Shown: positions 1 to 9,271, counted from the stretch's first letter. The stretch: DNA of 64,000 nucleotides from Sphingomonas piscis (GCF_011300455.1 NZ_CP049869.1:930001-994000); one strand, 5' to 3'. A program made the numbers and translations. The notes: generated from the sequence alone by a model not told the origin.

Positions 1-329
1 TGCCGATGAACCGCGGCATCCTTGCCACTTGCTACGGCACCGCGACGCGGCCGATGGGTGCCGATGAGCCGTTAGAGGCACTGCGGTCCGCGTACGCCGA
101 CGAGCCGTTCGTGCATGTCACCAGCACCCCGCCCGCAACGAAGTGGACGCTCGGCTCGAACGCCGTGCAGGTGACCGCCCGCTACGACGAGCGGACCGGC
201 CGGGTGTTGGCCATCGCAGCGCTCGACAATCTCGTGAAAGGCGCGGCGGGTCAGATGATCCAGTGTGCAAATCTGATGACCGGCCTCGACGAGAGCGCCG
301 GCCTGCCAAGAGTTGGAGTCTACCCGTGA
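1..329 (+). CDS. argC: N-acetyl-gamma-glutamyl-phosphate reductase, C-terminal part
   Basis: This is the 3' end of argC, cut by the window edge; about 109 residues are visible. ArgC reduces N-acetylglutamyl phosphate to the semialdehyde with NADPH, the third step of arginine synthesis. The visible part carries the conserved C-terminal signature DNLVKGAAGQ followed by a Gln/Ala-rich helix and ends ...VGVYP. The catalytic Cys and the NADP-binding domain lie outside the window. Its TGA (327-329) overlaps a GTG (326) that is the natural start of argJ, so argC and argJ are translationally coupled. The order argC-argJ-argB-argF-argR is the classical actinobacterial arg operon order (with argD absent). 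Identification is secure from the motif and the neighbours. Confidence 0.93.
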   Translation, partial: PMNRGILATCYGTATRPMGADEPLEALRSAYADEPFVHVTSTPPATKWTLGSNAVQVTARYDERTGRVLAIAALDNLVKGAAGQMIQCANLMTGLDESAGLPRVGVYP

Positions 330-1485
330 GTGTTACTGCCCCCAAGGCTTCGTCGCGTCCGGCCTTCATGCCGGGATCAAGCACAAGCGCCACGACATGG
401 CGCTGCTTGCGACGGTGGATCGTCAGCCGGCGCGCGCCGCGGCGGTGTTCACCCAGAATATGTTCGTAGCCCCTCCCGTGGTCGCCAGCCGCTCACGCCT
501 TGCGGAGAACGGGGGCCAGGCAGTTGCGGTGATCGTCAACAGCGGCAACGCCAACGCCGGAACGGGCGAGCCTGGAATGCGCGACGCGGAGGCGATGTGC
601 GACGCGGCCGCGCAGGCGCTCGGCTGCGACCCGAAGCATGTCCTCGTCTGCTCCACGGGGATCATCGGCAACCCCCTCCCGATCGACACCATCCTTGAAG
701 CGACTCCCAAGCTGGCGACAACGCTTAGCGTCGAAGGCAGTGAGGACGCGGCCAAGGGCATCCTTACCACCGACAGCGAGCCGAAAGAGGCGCTGTTCGC
801 CGGTTCCACCTTCACCATTGGCGCGATGGCCAAGGGTTGCGGGATGATTGCGCCGAACATGGCGACAATGCTGGCCTTCATCACCACCGACGCCGATCTG
901 CCGCAAGCGGACATGCAGCGCGTGCTCAAGGAAGCAGTGGACGCAACCTTTAACACGCTGAACGTCGACGGCGCGACCTCCACCAACGACACGGTCATCC
1001 TGCTGTCGAGCGGCAAGCGCGGGGTAGCGAACCTATCGGAGTTCACCGGCGGCCTGTTCAAGGTTTGTGAGGAGCTGACACTCAAGATGGCGCGCGATGC
1101 CGAGGGCATGACCCGGCTCGTTCGCCTACGCGTGACCGGCGCCCGCGACGATGCCGATGCGCGGGTCGCTGCCAAGAACATTGCCGAGAATAACCTCGTC
1201 AAATGCTCGTGGCATGGCGGCGATCCCTACTGGGGCCGGTTGTTGTCCGCCGCAGGGTCATCGGGCGCTTCGTTTAATGTGGACCGGGCGTTCGTCGCCT
1301 ACGGTGGCACGATGGTGGCCATGTCCGGGGCCCCCTTGCCGCACGACGAGGCAGCCGTCGCCGAGCATATGAAGGGCGACGAATATGAGATTGAGGTGCA
1401 CCTGGGCGTTGGCTCCGGCACCGCGCAGGTGATCGGCGTCGACCTCGGCCCCGGCTACATCAAAGAGAATAGCAAGACGTCATGA
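313..1485 (+). CDS. argJ: Bifunctional ornithine acetyltransferase/N-acetylglutamate synthase (start region frameshifted as read)
   Basis: ArgJ transfers acetyl groups from N-acetylornithine to glutamate, closing the cyclic arginine pathway. The self-cleaving family signature is present: KGCGMIAPNMAT followed by MLAF, with the nucleophilic Thr near residue 185. The NSGNANAGTG and STGIIG motifs are also seen. Length (about 386) is normal. The in-frame start available as read is a TTG at 313, inside argC. The better start is GTG 326, which overlaps the argC stop and would give an N-terminus MSVTAPQGF typical of the family. It is out of frame by one base, and adding one C to the five-C run at 339-343 repairs it. 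I therefore think the start is GTG 326 and that one base is missing in the sequence. The stop overlaps the argB ATG (ATGA). Confidence 0.9.
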   Translation: MESTRECYCPQGFVASGLHAGIKHKRHDMALLATVDRQPARAAAVFTQNMFVAPPVVASRSRLAENGGQAVAVIVNSGNANAGTGEPGMRDAEAMCDAAAQALGCDPKHVLVCSTGIIGNPLPIDTILEATPKLATTLSVEGSEDAAKGILTTDSEPKEALFAGSTFTIGAMAKGCGMIAPNMATMLAFITTDADLPQADMQRVLKEAVDATFNTLNVDGATSTNDTVILLSSGKRGVANLSEFTGGLFKVCEELTLKMARDAEGMTRLVRLRVTGARDDADARVAAKNIAENNLVKCSWHGGDPYWGRLLSAAGSSGASFNVDRAFVAYGGTMVAMSGAPLPHDEAAVAEHMKGDEYEIEVHLGVGSGTAQVIGVDLGPGYIKENSKTS

Positions 1486-2351
1486 TCAGCCCCGAACATA
1501 CCGCCTCGATCCTTGTCGAGGCGCTCCCCTACATCCAGCGGTTCGCGGGCAAGTCGATCGTGGTCAAGCTGGGCGGCGCGGCGATCGACAGGGAACTCGA
1601 CCGCGCGCTTGCGCAGGATGTTCTCTTGCTGCGCAGCGTGGGCGTGCGCTGCGTGCTGGTCCATGGTGGCGGTCCGCAAGTCAATGCCGTGCTGAACCGG
1701 GTCGGGATCGAACCACAGTTCAAGGACGGCCTGCGCGTCACCGACGAACAGACGCTCGAGATCGTCCGCATGGTCCTAGTCGGAAAGATCAACCGCGACC
1801 TTGTTGCCACCATCAACAAGGAAGCGGCGGACGAACCCGTTGCGGTCGGCCTGTCCGGCGAGGATGCGGGGCTGCTGACCGTGGTCCCCGTCGATCCGGA
1901 ATTGGGCTTCGTCGGCGACGTCAGCAAGGTGCGCGCGGGTGTCCTTGCCAATTTGCTCGATGACGGCCTTGCCCCGGTCGTCGCGACCATCGGTGCCGAC
2001 GCGAGCGGCCAGCCGCACAACATCAATGCCGATGAAGCGGCCCGCGCGATCGCCGTAGCGATGGGCGCGGAAAAGATCGTCTATCTGACCGCCGCGCCGG
2101 GGCTGCTGGAAGACGTGAATGACGAGAGCAGCCTAATCCAGCGCATCAGCTCGGAGGAGCTGCGCGGCAAGATCGAAAGCGACAGCGTCAGTGCCGGCAT
2201 GATTCCCAAGCTCCGCGCCTGTGCCGATGCGGTCGACGGTGGCGTCGGTACGGCACACATCATCGACGGCCGCGTGCCGCATGCGCTGCTGATCGAACTG
2301 CTGACCGATCGCGGCATCGGCACGATGATTAAAAGGAGTGCGGACTGGTGA
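1482..2351 (+). CDS. argB: Acetylglutamate kinase
   Basis: ArgB phosphorylates N-acetylglutamate, the second step of arginine synthesis and often the point of feedback control. The amino acid kinase fold is clear: KLGG at residues 29-32, HGGGPQVN at 61-68, GLSGEDAG, and the ADP-site stretch NINADEAA. The protein has 289 residues. The core reads like actinobacterial ArgB (DGLRVTDEQTLEIVRMVLVGKINRDLV; GEDAGLLTV), unlike the usual alphaproteobacterial form, which is part of the case for transfer of this operon. The start ATG overlaps the argJ TGA and the stop overlaps the argF GTG (GTGA), so the four arg genes form one coupled unit. Confidence 0.95.
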   Translation: MISPEHTASILVEALPYIQRFAGKSIVVKLGGAAIDRELDRALAQDVLLLRSVGVRCVLVHGGGPQVNAVLNRVGIEPQFKDGLRVTDEQTLEIVRMVLVGKINRDLVATINKEAADEPVAVGLSGEDAGLLTVVPVDPELGFVGDVSKVRAGVLANLLDDGLAPVVATIGADASGQPHNINADEAARAIAVAMGAEKIVYLTAAPGLLEDVNDESSLIQRISSEELRGKIESDSVSAGMIPKLRACADAVDGGVGTAHIIDGRVPHALLIELLTDRGIGTMIKRSADW

Positions 2352-3216
2352 GTGATCTTCTCAGCATCCGCGACCAATCGCGCGAGGACCTGCTTCGCAT
2401 CCTGGAGCTGTCCGAAGCCAGCGATCTCGGCCGCCCGCTGAAGGGCAAGGGCGTGGCGCTGGTTTTCGACAAACCGAGTGCACGAACCCGCAATTCGATG
2501 GAAATGGCGGTGGTCCAGCTTGGCGGCCACCCCGTATACATCCAGGGTCACGAAGTCGGGATCGGTGAACGCGAGAGTGCCGAGGACGTCGCCCGTACCC
2601 TAGCCTGCTATCACCGGATCATCGCCGCTCGGGTGAAGAAGCACGAACAGCTGACCGACATGGCCGCGGCAGTGACTACGCCGGTGCTGAACATGCTGTC
2701 GGACGTACATCACCCGCTGCAAGGGCTTGCCGACCTCCTAACCGTCAAGCAGATCGCCGGGCGGATCGAGGGCGTGAAGCTCGCCTATGTCGGCGACGGC
2801 GACAACAATGTCGCTCGCTCGCTGGCCGAGGCATCCTCGAAGCTGGGTGCGGAGCTGACTATGGCCAGCCCGGAAGGCTACGGTCTGCCGACCAATGAGG
2901 TTCAGTTCCTCAGCGGCGTGTCACAGGTCGAAGACCCGCGCGAGGCGGTCGAAGGCGCCGACTTCGTCTACACCGACGTGTGGGTGTCAATGGGCCAGGA
3001 TGCCGACGCCGACCAGCGCAAGCGCGACCTTGCCGCTTATCAGGTCAACGAGGCTTTGCTCGGCAATGCGCGCTTCCTCCACTGTCTGCCCGCGCGGCGG
3101 GGGAAGAGGTCACCCACGAGGTGATGGAAAGCCCGCGCAGTGCCGTCTGGAAGCAGGCCGAGAACCGCATGCATAGCGCCCGCGGCGCGCTGGCCTGGAT
3201 GGTCGAACGATCATGA
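2348..3216 (+). CDS. argF: Ornithine carbamoyltransferase, frameshifted near the 3' end as read
   Basis: ArgF makes citrulline from ornithine and carbamoyl phosphate. The carbamoyl-phosphate motif SARTR is at residues 44-48, the family's HPCQ motif appears as HPLQ, and the ornithine-site HCLPA motif is near residue 246. As read, the frame continues to a stop at 3124 with a wrong tail (KRSPTR) after HCLPARRG. The expected tail (EEVTHEV ... QAENRMHSARGALAWM) is present in another frame ending at 3216. Adding one G to the five-G run at about 3100-3104 joins the two into 289 residues, close to the shorter family lengths. GTG 2348 overlaps the argB stop; the natural stop overlaps the argR start. 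A consensus error is more likely than a real mutation. Confidence 0.88.
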
Positions 3217-3680
3217 ATGCGGACTTCCGATCGAAGCGGCAGAAGGCCATCGCGGACCTGATCCGTGCCGAGCCGTTCGGAAGTCAGGAAGAGGTCACGA
3301 ACCGTCTCAGGGAGCTTGGCTATACGGTAACCCAGGCCACCGTGTCCCGCGACCTGGAGCAAATTGGGGCCGTCAAGGTGAGGCGCGGCGGCGTGCATGC
3401 TTATGCATTGCCTAATCAGATGGGCAGCAGTGACTGGGCAGCGAGCCGCCTGAAGCACATCCTCTCGGAATGGGCGGAGAGCGTCGAGGCAGCAGGCAAC
3501 CTCATCATCATCAAGACTCCCCCCGGCTCGGCGCACCTCGTCAGCCTCGCGATCGATCAGTCCGACCTTCCGGAAATTGCCGGAACGGTGTCGGGCGATG
3601 ACACCTTGTTCGTCGCCTTGCGCGATGGTGTTACGGTGGACCTGATCGCCGCCCGTTTTCGTGAGCTCAGCGGCCGCTAG
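3213..3680 (+). CDS. argR: Arginine repressor
   Basis: A 155-residue ArgR. The N-terminal winged helix (about 1-70) has the recognition-helix signature YTVTQATVSRDL. The C-terminal arginine-binding and hexamerisation domain ends with the family's GDD-containing stretch TVSGDDTLFVAL. Arginine-bound ArgR normally represses arg operons as a hexamer. Its place as last gene of argC-J-B-F-R suggests it controls its own operon; the operator would be upstream of argC, outside the window. ArgR proteins of this type are uncommon in Alphaproteobacteria, while argR at the end of an arg operon is standard in Actinobacteria. The gene ends tail to tail with the GNAT gene, overlapping it by 4 bases. Confidence 0.93.
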   Translation: MNADFRSKRQKAIADLIRAEPFGSQEEVTNRLRELGYTVTQATVSRDLEQIGAVKVRRGGVHAYALPNQMGSSDWAASRLKHILSEWAESVEAAGNLIIIKTPPGSAHLVSLAIDQSDLPEIAGTVSGDDTLFVALRDGVTVDLIAARFRELSGR

Positions 3681-4096
3681 CTTCCGCGACGATAAATATC
3701 GGGCACTTCGCGCACCATCAGACGCTCGGGGTGCGGATAGGGCTCCCAGCCGAGACGTGCATAAACAGGCTGCATATCGCGGGTGAACAGCGCCCAACGG
3801 CGGAGGCCCTGCAGCTCCGGATGATCTTGGAGGGCCCTCAGCATGGCCGAGGCGATCCCCTGCCCGCGATGCTCGGGCAATACGAAGACATCGGCCAGAT
3901 AAGCGAATGTCGCTCGATCGGTGATCACGCGCGCGAAGCCGACCTGCCGCTCATCCTCAAGCGCTGCGACGCAGAGCGAACCCTGCACCGCCCGCTCGAC
4001 AGTCTCCCGAGGAATGCCTTCCAACCAATATGCCCGCGTCAGGAAGCCGTGGATCACACCGATGTCGAGATCGGCGGGATCGAAGGAGATTCGCAC
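3677..4096 (-). CDS. GNAT-family N-acetyltransferase
   Basis: A small acetyltransferase of about 139 residues. The GNAT acetyl-CoA signature is seen as DVFVLPEHRGQGIASAML (Q/R-x-x-G-x-G/A loop), with the C-terminal YARLGWEP strand typical of the family. GTG 4096 is the likely start because it lies 4 bases after the lysA stop and gives a normal N-terminus; a longer open frame to 4186 would run into lysA. It is probably cotranscribed with lysA. The substrate cannot be told from sequence; some relatives acetylate small amines or amino acids. A role in lysine metabolism is only suggested by position. Confidence 0.75.
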   Translation of the reverse strand: MRISFDPADLDIGVIHGFLTRAYWLEGIPRETVERAVQGSLCVAALEDERQVGFARVITDRATFAYLADVFVLPEHRGQGIASAMLRALQDHPELQGLRRWALFTRDMQPVYARLGWEPYPHPERLMVREVPDIYRRGS

Positions 4097-4100
4097 GGGC

Positions 4101-5393
4101 TCAGGCGGCGGCGGAGCGCTGCTCGCCGGTCCACACCGGCTCAGCAACTTCATTGCGCACCACATCGTCGAGGGTCTCGCGCTCACGGATCACGGCATAT
4201 TCGCCGCCGCGCACAAGCACTTCGGCGGGGCGGCCGCGGCTGTTGTAGTTGCTGGCCATCACCGCACCGTAAGCGCCGGCCGTCATGATCGCGAGCAGGT
4301 CGCCTTCATGAGCTTCCTCGACGTCGCGGCTCTTGGCGAGAACGTCGCTGGACTCGCACACCGGTCCGACGATGGACGAACGGCGGCGGCGCGATTGCTG
4401 GCGAACGGCGAAGACGTCGTGCCAGGCATCGTACATGGCCGGGCGCATCAGGTCGTTCATGCCGGCATCGACGACCACGAACGGGTCCGGCTGCCCTTCC
4501 TTGACCAGCATCACCCGCGTGAGGAGCACGCCGGCATTGCCGACGATTACGCGGCCCGGCTCAAACACCAGGCGGACGTCCCAGCCGGCAGTCACTTCCG
4601 CAACCATGCGGCCATAATCTTCCGGCGACGGCGGGGACGGGTCGCCCGCAACGTAGGGCACGCCAAGACCACCGCCGAGATCGGCGACCTGGATCGGAAC
4701 CTCCTCAGCGCGGAGCTCGGCAATCATGCGGCCGAGTTCCTGATAAGCGAGGCGCAGCGGCTCCAGATCGGTCAGCTGACTGCCGATATGCACGGCAATG
4801 CCCTGCACCTTGAGGCCCGGCAGTTCCATTGCGCGGCGGTAGGCGGGAATGATCCGGTGCGCGGGAATGCCGAACTTGTCGGTGGCGCCGCCGGTCGAGA
4901 TCTTCGCGTGGGTGCCCGCCTCGACGTCGGGGTTCACGCGAAACGCGACCCGCGCCTCCATGCCGAGCCGGGTCGCAACGCGCGATAGCATCTCGGCCTC
5001 TTCTTCGGACTCGAAATTGAACTGGTAGATGCCCTCACGAAGCGCAAGCTCCATCTCGTCCAGGTTCTTGCCGACGCCCGAGTAGACGATCTTGTCGGCG
5101 GGGATACCAGCGCGGCGGGCGCGGATAAGCTCGCCGCCGGAAACGATGTCGGCGCCCAGTCCGCAGTCGGCGATCAGCTTCAGCAGCGCGCCGGTGGTGT
5201 TCGCCTTCACTGCATAAGCGACTAGCGAATTGCCGCAGCCGCAGTCCTTCACGGCGTCGCGGAAGACGGTGGCGTGCCGCTCGATCGTGGCGCTGGAGTA
5301 GACGTAGGTGGGGGTGCCGACGTCGGCGGCAATGCGGCTCAAGGCGACGGACTCGCAGTGCATCTCACCGGCGAGGTAATGAAAATGGTTCAT
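4101..5393 (-). CDS. lysA: Diaminopimelate decarboxylase
   Basis: LysA decarboxylates meso-diaminopimelate to L-lysine, the last step of the pathway, using PLP. Family marks: the PLP lysine in AYAVKANTTG (about residue 68), GGGLGVPY, the phosphate/substrate motif EPGR, and the dimer active-site motif CESSD. Length 430 is normal. The gene lies downstream of an Lrp regulator on the same strand with a 92-base gap in which I see no strong terminator, so the two may be one unit. No other lysine gene is in the window. Assignment is firm. Confidence 0.96.
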   Translation of the reverse strand: MNHFHYLAGEMHCESVALSRIAADVGTPTYVYSSATIERHATVFRDAVKDCGCGNSLVAYAVKANTTGALLKLIADCGLGADIVSGGELIRARRAGIPADKIVYSGVGKNLDEMELALREGIYQFNFESEEEAEMLSRVATRLGMEARVAFRVNPDVEAGTHAKISTGGATDKFGIPAHRIIPAYRRAMELPGLKVQGIAVHIGSQLTDLEPLRLAYQELGRMIAELRAEEVPIQVADLGGGLGVPYVAGDPSPPSPEDYGRMVAEVTAGWDVRLVFEPGRVIVGNAGVLLTRVMLVKEGQPDPFVVVDAGMNDLMRPAMYDAWHDVFAVRQQSRRRRSSIVGPVCESSDVLAKSRDVEEAHEGDLLAIMTAGAYGAVMASNYNSRGRPAEVLVRGGEYAVIRERETLDDVVRNEVAEPVWTGEQRSAAA

Positions 5394-5485
5394 GAGTTTG
5401 GCTTCCTGTGGCGCGGACGCGGGGCCCGGCGAAATCTACAAAGGACGTGAAGGATCGTGGGCCTGCTTAGGCCGCGCGTTTGCCT

Positions 5486-6010
5486 TTACGTTTTCGTAGA
5501 ACCACTGCCGTCTCCTTCGCCGAGCTTGATCGGATAGGCCGTCGAACCCTTGACGCGTTCCATCGCGATTCGCGACGTTACGTTCTTGAGGGGAACGGCC
5601 GAAATCAACCGGCGGTAGAAATCGTCATAGTCGCTCATCGACGAAACCGCAATCCTGAGCATGTAATCGACGTCGCCGGCCATCCGGTACACGTCCATGA
5701 CTTCAGGCATGTCGCGGGTGACTTGGGCAAAACGGCTCAGCCATTCGCGGCTGTGGTCGTTGGTCTGGATGTCGACAAAAATGGTCAGTCCGACTCCGAT
5801 CTTTTCTGGGTTCACCAGCACGACTCGGCGGGTGATCACCCCGTCAGCCTCGAGCTTCTGTATCCGCCGCCAGCAGGGCGTCTGGGACAGGTTCACCTGC
5901 GCGGCGATTTCGGCCACCGGCAACGACGCATCCTCCTGCAGGATGGCAAGGATCTTGAGGTCGGTCTGGTCGAGCTTGGCCACGGCGAGATCATGCGCCA
6001 AATCCGCCAC
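5486..6010 (-). CDS. Lrp/AsnC-family transcriptional regulator
   Basis: A 174-residue Lrp/AsnC protein: N-terminal helix-turn-helix (LDQTDLKILAILQEDASLP, then the recognition segment VNLSQTPCWRRIQKLE) and a C-terminal RAM (amino-acid sensing) domain with VYRMAGDVDYMLRI. Proteins with this VNLSQTPCWRRI signature include many amino-acid-sensing regulators in Proteobacteria. The start is GTG 6010; a later GTG at 5983 is possible. It is divergent from the cys operon and upstream of lysA, so either could be a target. A GC-rich palindromic element at 6031-6050 just upstream may be its own operator. The ligand is not known. Confidence 0.88.
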   Translation of the reverse strand: MADLAHDLAVAKLDQTDLKILAILQEDASLPVAEIAAQVNLSQTPCWRRIQKLEADGVITRRVVLVNPEKIGVGLTIFVDIQTNDHSREWLSRFAQVTRDMPEVMDVYRMAGDVDYMLRIAVSSMSDYDDFYRRLISAVPLKNVTSRIAMERVKGSTAYPIKLGEGDGSGSTKT

Positions 6011-6030
6011 AATTGGAAGTTTCTTCTATT

Positions 6031-6050
6031 CTGCTGCAGCGCAGTGCAAG
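6031..6050. promoter_or_regulatory. Palindrome-like element in the lrp-cysH divergent region
   Basis: The stretch CTGCTGCAGCGCAGTGCAAG lies between the divergent lrp and cysH genes. On the minus strand it closely matches an element at 56647-56666 in front of the porin-glnK-amtB block: both share TTGC, then CTGCGCTGCA, then CAG, with one gap. This suggests a binding site used twice, possibly by the adjacent Lrp protein. It is a pattern seen by eye only. Confidence 0.4.
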
Positions 6051-6151
6051 TCCTACGCTATTTGCCTGCCGTGTGATTGAAGGCTGCATGGTAGAGGCGT
6101 ATGTGGCGCCTCCGTTCGCTCGTGCCGGAGCGTCAGGGGCAGTTTTGGATC

Positions 6152-6928
6152 ATGACCGTCTTGGAAGAAAATTCTAAGCTCGCGGCGTCTGCTGCGTCGC
6201 TCGAGGACCTTGTGCCGGTTCTCGCGACCGCTGGAGCAACTCCGCTGGAGAGGCTTCAGGCATTACGCGACACCGTACCGGGGCGGATCACCTTCACCAC
6301 CAGCTTCGGCATCGAGGATCAAGCGATCACGCATTGGATCTTCGCACACGGCATCGACATCGACGTCGTGACGCTCGACACCGGTCGACTGTTTCCGGAG
6401 ACATACGACGTCTGGGCCGCGACCGAAGAGAAGTATAGCCGGCGCATCAGGGCTTTCTTCCCCGACCCCAAGCTGCTGGCCGACTTTCTGTCCGACTGGG
6501 GCGTCAACGGTTTCTACCACGCAAAGGAAGCGCGTCTGTCATGCTGCGGCGTCCGCAAGGTCGAGCCGCTGGGCCGGGCACTGGCCGGATCCTCGGCCTG
6601 GGTAACCGGCCTTCGCGCGGATCAGTCTGGCGCTCGCGCCGCCGTTCCGCCCGCGACCTGGGATGCCGAGAAACAGCTGATCAAGACCGCGCCACTGTTC
6701 GACTGGACGCGCGAAGATGTCGTCGGATTCGTCGAGGCCGAGGCTGTGCCGGTGAACGCCCTCCACGCGCAGGGCTTCCCGTCCATCGGCTGCGCGCCCT
6801 GCACCCGGGCCATCGCCCCGGGTGAGCCGGAGCGCGCTGGCCGCTGGTGGTGGGAGGAACAGTCCGCCAAGGAATGCGGCCTCCACGTTGCCGCCGATGG
6901 CACGCTGGTCCGGACCAAGGCGGCGTAA
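6152..6928 (+). CDS. cysH: Adenylylsulfate (APS) reductase, 4Fe-4S type
   Basis: CysH reduces activated sulfate to sulfite. The assimilatory APS type carries a 4Fe-4S cluster held by two Cys pairs; here they are CC at residues 131-132 (CCGVRKVEPL) and CxxC at 214-217 (GCAPC), with the C-terminal redox Cys in ECGLH. This marks the enzyme as using APS rather than PAPS. The N-terminal PP-loop fold is seen in TFTTSFGIEDQAITHW. ATG 6152 is chosen: it gives a normal 258-residue protein, while the open frame starts earlier without homology. It begins the six-gene cys operon and is divergent from lrp. The stop is followed after one base by the cysG GTG. Confidence 0.93.
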   Translation: MTVLEENSKLAASAASLEDLVPVLATAGATPLERLQALRDTVPGRITFTTSFGIEDQAITHWIFAHGIDIDVVTLDTGRLFPETYDVWAATEEKYSRRIRAFFPDPKLLADFLSDWGVNGFYHAKEARLSCCGVRKVEPLGRALAGSSAWVTGLRADQSGARAAVPPATWDAEKQLIKTAPLFDWTREDVVGFVEAEAVPVNALHAQGFPSIGCAPCTRAIAPGEPERAGRWWWEEQSAKECGLHVAADGTLVRTKAA

Positions 6929-6929
6929 G

Positions 6930-8360
6930 GTGACGACCGCATCGACAGAGCGGCGGCCGGAAGAAGTCCCGGCGCGTATCGAGCCGCTGACGACCCTGCC
7001 GCTGTTCCACAATCTTGCTGGACGCAAGGTGGTGCTGACCGGCGCCGGCGATCCCGCGTTGTGGAAGGCGGAATTGCTGGTTGCCGCCGGAGCCGAGTTG
7101 CTGATCCTCGCCGGGTCGCACGAGGGCGCCGCGCGCTATGCCAATCTGACCGGCCGCGCCGACATCCAGGCGCGTCCGTGGACAGCCGACGACCTTACCG
7201 GCGCGGCATTGCTCATCCACGGTGAGGAAGGTGGGGCCGAAACATTCGTCGCCGCCGCCCGCAGCGCCGGCATGCCGGTAAACGTCATCGACAATCCGAA
7301 GCATTCCGACTTCACCTTCGGCACCATCGTCAACCGCTCGCCGCTGGTGATCGGAATCTTCAGCGGCGGTCATGCACCGATGCTCGGGCAGTCGGTGCGC
7401 GAACGGCTGGAGGCGTTGCTCCCCGCCAAGCTCGCCCACTGGGCCAAAGCGGCCGGCGAGTGGCGACCGGAGGTGAAGACGCGGATCGGCACGTTCGAAC
7501 ACCGCCGCGCCTTCTGGAAACGGTTCGTCGACCGCGTCTGGTCCGAGGGGCACCGCCTGCCGGAGCATGCGGATCGCGACGCGCTGTTGAACGAGCAGCC
7601 GGCGGGCACCGGGGAGGTGCTGCTGGTGGGTGCCGGGCCGGGTGATCCGTCGCTGCTGACGCTTGGCGCCCTGCGGGCACTGCAGCGGGCAAGCGTCATC
7701 CTCTACGACGATCTGGTCGGCCCCGAGATCCTGGAGCTGGCCCGCCGCGAAGCCCGCCGCGTTGCAGTCGGCAAGAAGGGCTATGGCCGCGCCTGCAGCC
7801 AGGCCGACATCAACTCGGAGGTCGTCCGGCTGGCGCTCGAGGGTGACACGGTGGTCCGCCTTAAGGGAGGCGACCCGCTCATCTTTGGCCGCGCTGGCGA
7901 GGAGCTGGATGCCTGCCGGGACGCCGGCGTGCCCGTGACCATCATCCCCGGCATCTCCGCCGGACAGGCGGCAGGCGCCGCCATCGGTGTGTCGCTGACC
8001 GAGCGCGAGCTGTCGCGGCGGGTCCAATTCGTGACTGCGCATGGCTCCGACGGCAAGCTTCCGACCGACATCGACTGGACCGCAATCGCCGACGCGCAGG
8101 CGACCACCATCGTCTACATGCCCCGCCGCAACATCGACGCTTTCATCGACAAGGCCGCCGCCGCCGGTCTCGACCGCGACACGCCCGTGGCACTCGTCGC
8201 ATCGGCAAGCCTGCCCACCGAACGCCGGCTGTTCGGCCGGGTGCGCGACTTGCCGCAGCTGGTCGACACCCTAGATGCGTCGGCACCCCTCACCATCATC
8301 ATCGGCCAGGTCGCGCGCGAACGTAGCGCCGCGGCCGCAAGCAACAGAGCAGCAGCATGA
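6930..8360 (+). CDS. cysG: Siroheme synthase (uroporphyrinogen-III methyltransferase/precorrin-2 dehydrogenase/ferrochelatase)
   Basis: A fused CysG of 476 residues that makes siroheme, the cofactor of sulfite reductase CysI. The N-terminal half is the NAD-binding dehydrogenase/chelatase with [15 protein letters not shown] near residue 32. From about residue 229 comes the SAM-dependent methyltransferase with [38 protein letters not shown] and [14 protein letters not shown] 6930 sits one base after the cysH stop and removes a 36-residue upstream extension that overlaps cysH. The 3' end overlaps cysD by 4 bases. Its place inside the cys operon ties siroheme supply to sulfite reductase synthesis. 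Confidence 0.93.
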   Translation: MTTASTERRPEEVPARIEPLTTLPLFHNLAGRKVVLTGAGDPALWKAELLVAAGAELLILAGSHEGAARYANLTGRADIQARPWTADDLTGAALLIHGEEGGAETFVAAARSAGMPVNVIDNPKHSDFTFGTIVNRSPLVIGIFSGGHAPMLGQSVRERLEALLPAKLAHWAKAAGEWRPEVKTRIGTFEHRRAFWKRFVDRVWSEGHRLPEHADRDALLNEQPAGTGEVLLVGAGPGDPSLLTLGALRALQRASVILYDDLVGPEILELARREARRVAVGKKGYGRACSQADINSEVVRLALEGDTVVRLKGGDPLIFGRAGEELDACRDAGVPVTIIPGISAGQAAGAAIGVSLTERELSRRVQFVTAHGSDGKLPTDIDWTAIADAQATTIVYMPRRNIDAFIDKAAAAGLDRDTPVALVASASLPTERRLFGRVRDLPQLVDTLDASAPLTIIIGQVARERSAAAASNRAAA

Positions 8361-9271
8361 ACGCCCCGTCCAAGATCAGCCTGACGCACCTTGAGCAGCT
8401 GGAAGCTGAAAGCATCCACATCATGCGCGAGGTGGTCGCCGAGACCGAAAAGCCGGTGATGCTCTATTCGGTCGGCAAGGACAGTGCTGTGATGCTGCAC
8501 CTGGCGCGCAAGGCTTTTTACCCAGCCCCGCCGCCCTTCCCGCTCCTGCACGTCGACACGACCTGGAAGTTCAAGGCGATGTACGAGCTTCGCGACCGCG
8601 TTGCGCGTGAAAGCGGGATGGAGCTGATCGTCTATCAGAACCCGGAGGCCAAGGCGCGCGGCATCAACCCGTTCGACCATGGCAGCCTCCACACCGACAT
8701 GTGGAAAACGGAGGGCCTCAAGCAGGCGCTCGACAAATACGGCTTCGACGCCGCGTTCGGCGGCGCCCGCCGTGACGAGGAGAAGAGCCGCGCAAAGGAG
8801 CGGATCTTCAGCTTCCGCTCGGCCAGCCACCGCTGGGATCCGAAGAACCAGCGGCCGGAGCTGTGGAACCTCTACAATGCCAAGAAGGCGCCGGGCGAAA
8901 GCATCCGCGTCTTTCCGCTGTCCAACTGGACCGAGCTCGACATCTGGCAATATATCTATGCCGAGGACATTCCGATCGTTCCCCTCTACCTCGCCGCCAA
9001 GCGGCCGACGGTTGAGCGCGACGGCATGCTGCTGATGGTCGATGACGAACGCTTCCCGCTGCGCGAGGGTGAGACGCCTGTGGAGCGCTCGATCCGCTTC
9101 CGGACGCTCGGCTGCTATCCCCTGACCGGCGCCGTCGAGAGCGATGCCGCGACCCTGCCGGAGATCATCCAGGAGATGCTGGTCGCCACCACCTCCGAGC
9201 GTCAGGGCCGCGCCATCGACCATGACAGCAGCGGCTCCATGGAGCGCAAGAAGCAGGAAGGCTATTTCTGA
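8357..9271 (+). CDS. cysD: Sulfate adenylyltransferase small subunit
   Basis: CysD is the catalytic subunit of ATP sulfurylase and makes APS from sulfate and ATP, driven by GTP hydrolysis in CysN. The PP-loop motif SVGKDS is at residues 38-43, followed by [10 protein letters not shown] and the family stretches [15 protein letters not shown] and [14 protein letters not shown]. Length 304 is standard. The start ATG overlaps cysG and the stop base is shared with the start of cysN, so it is strictly coupled to both. Identification is certain. Confidence 0.96.
   Translation: MNAPSKISLTHLEQLEAESIHIMREVVAETEKPVMLYSVGKDSAVMLHLARKAFYPAPPPFPLLHVDTTWKFKAMYELRDRVARESGMELIVYQNPEAKARGINPFDHGSLHTDMWKTEGLKQALDKYGFDAAFGGARRDEEKSRAKERIFSFRSASHRWDPKNQRPELWNLYNAKKAPGESIRVFPLSNWTELDIWQYIYAEDIPIVPLYLAAKRPTVERDGMLLMVDDERFPLREGETPVERSIRFRTLGCYPLTGAVESDAATLPEIIQEMLVATTSERQGRAIDHDSSGSMERKKQEGYF

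Noticed and set aside
5400-5485. GGCCT-AAGC-AGGCC hairpin between lrp and lysA as a terminator
   Set aside because: Short stem and no T-run after it, so lrp-lysA cotranscription remains possible.
6681-8042. Long antisense open frame over cysG (453 codons) and similar long antisense frames elsewhere
   Set aside because: High-GC coding DNA leaves the antisense frames open; the products are Arg/Ala/His-rich with no motifs, and the sense frames carry full family signatures.
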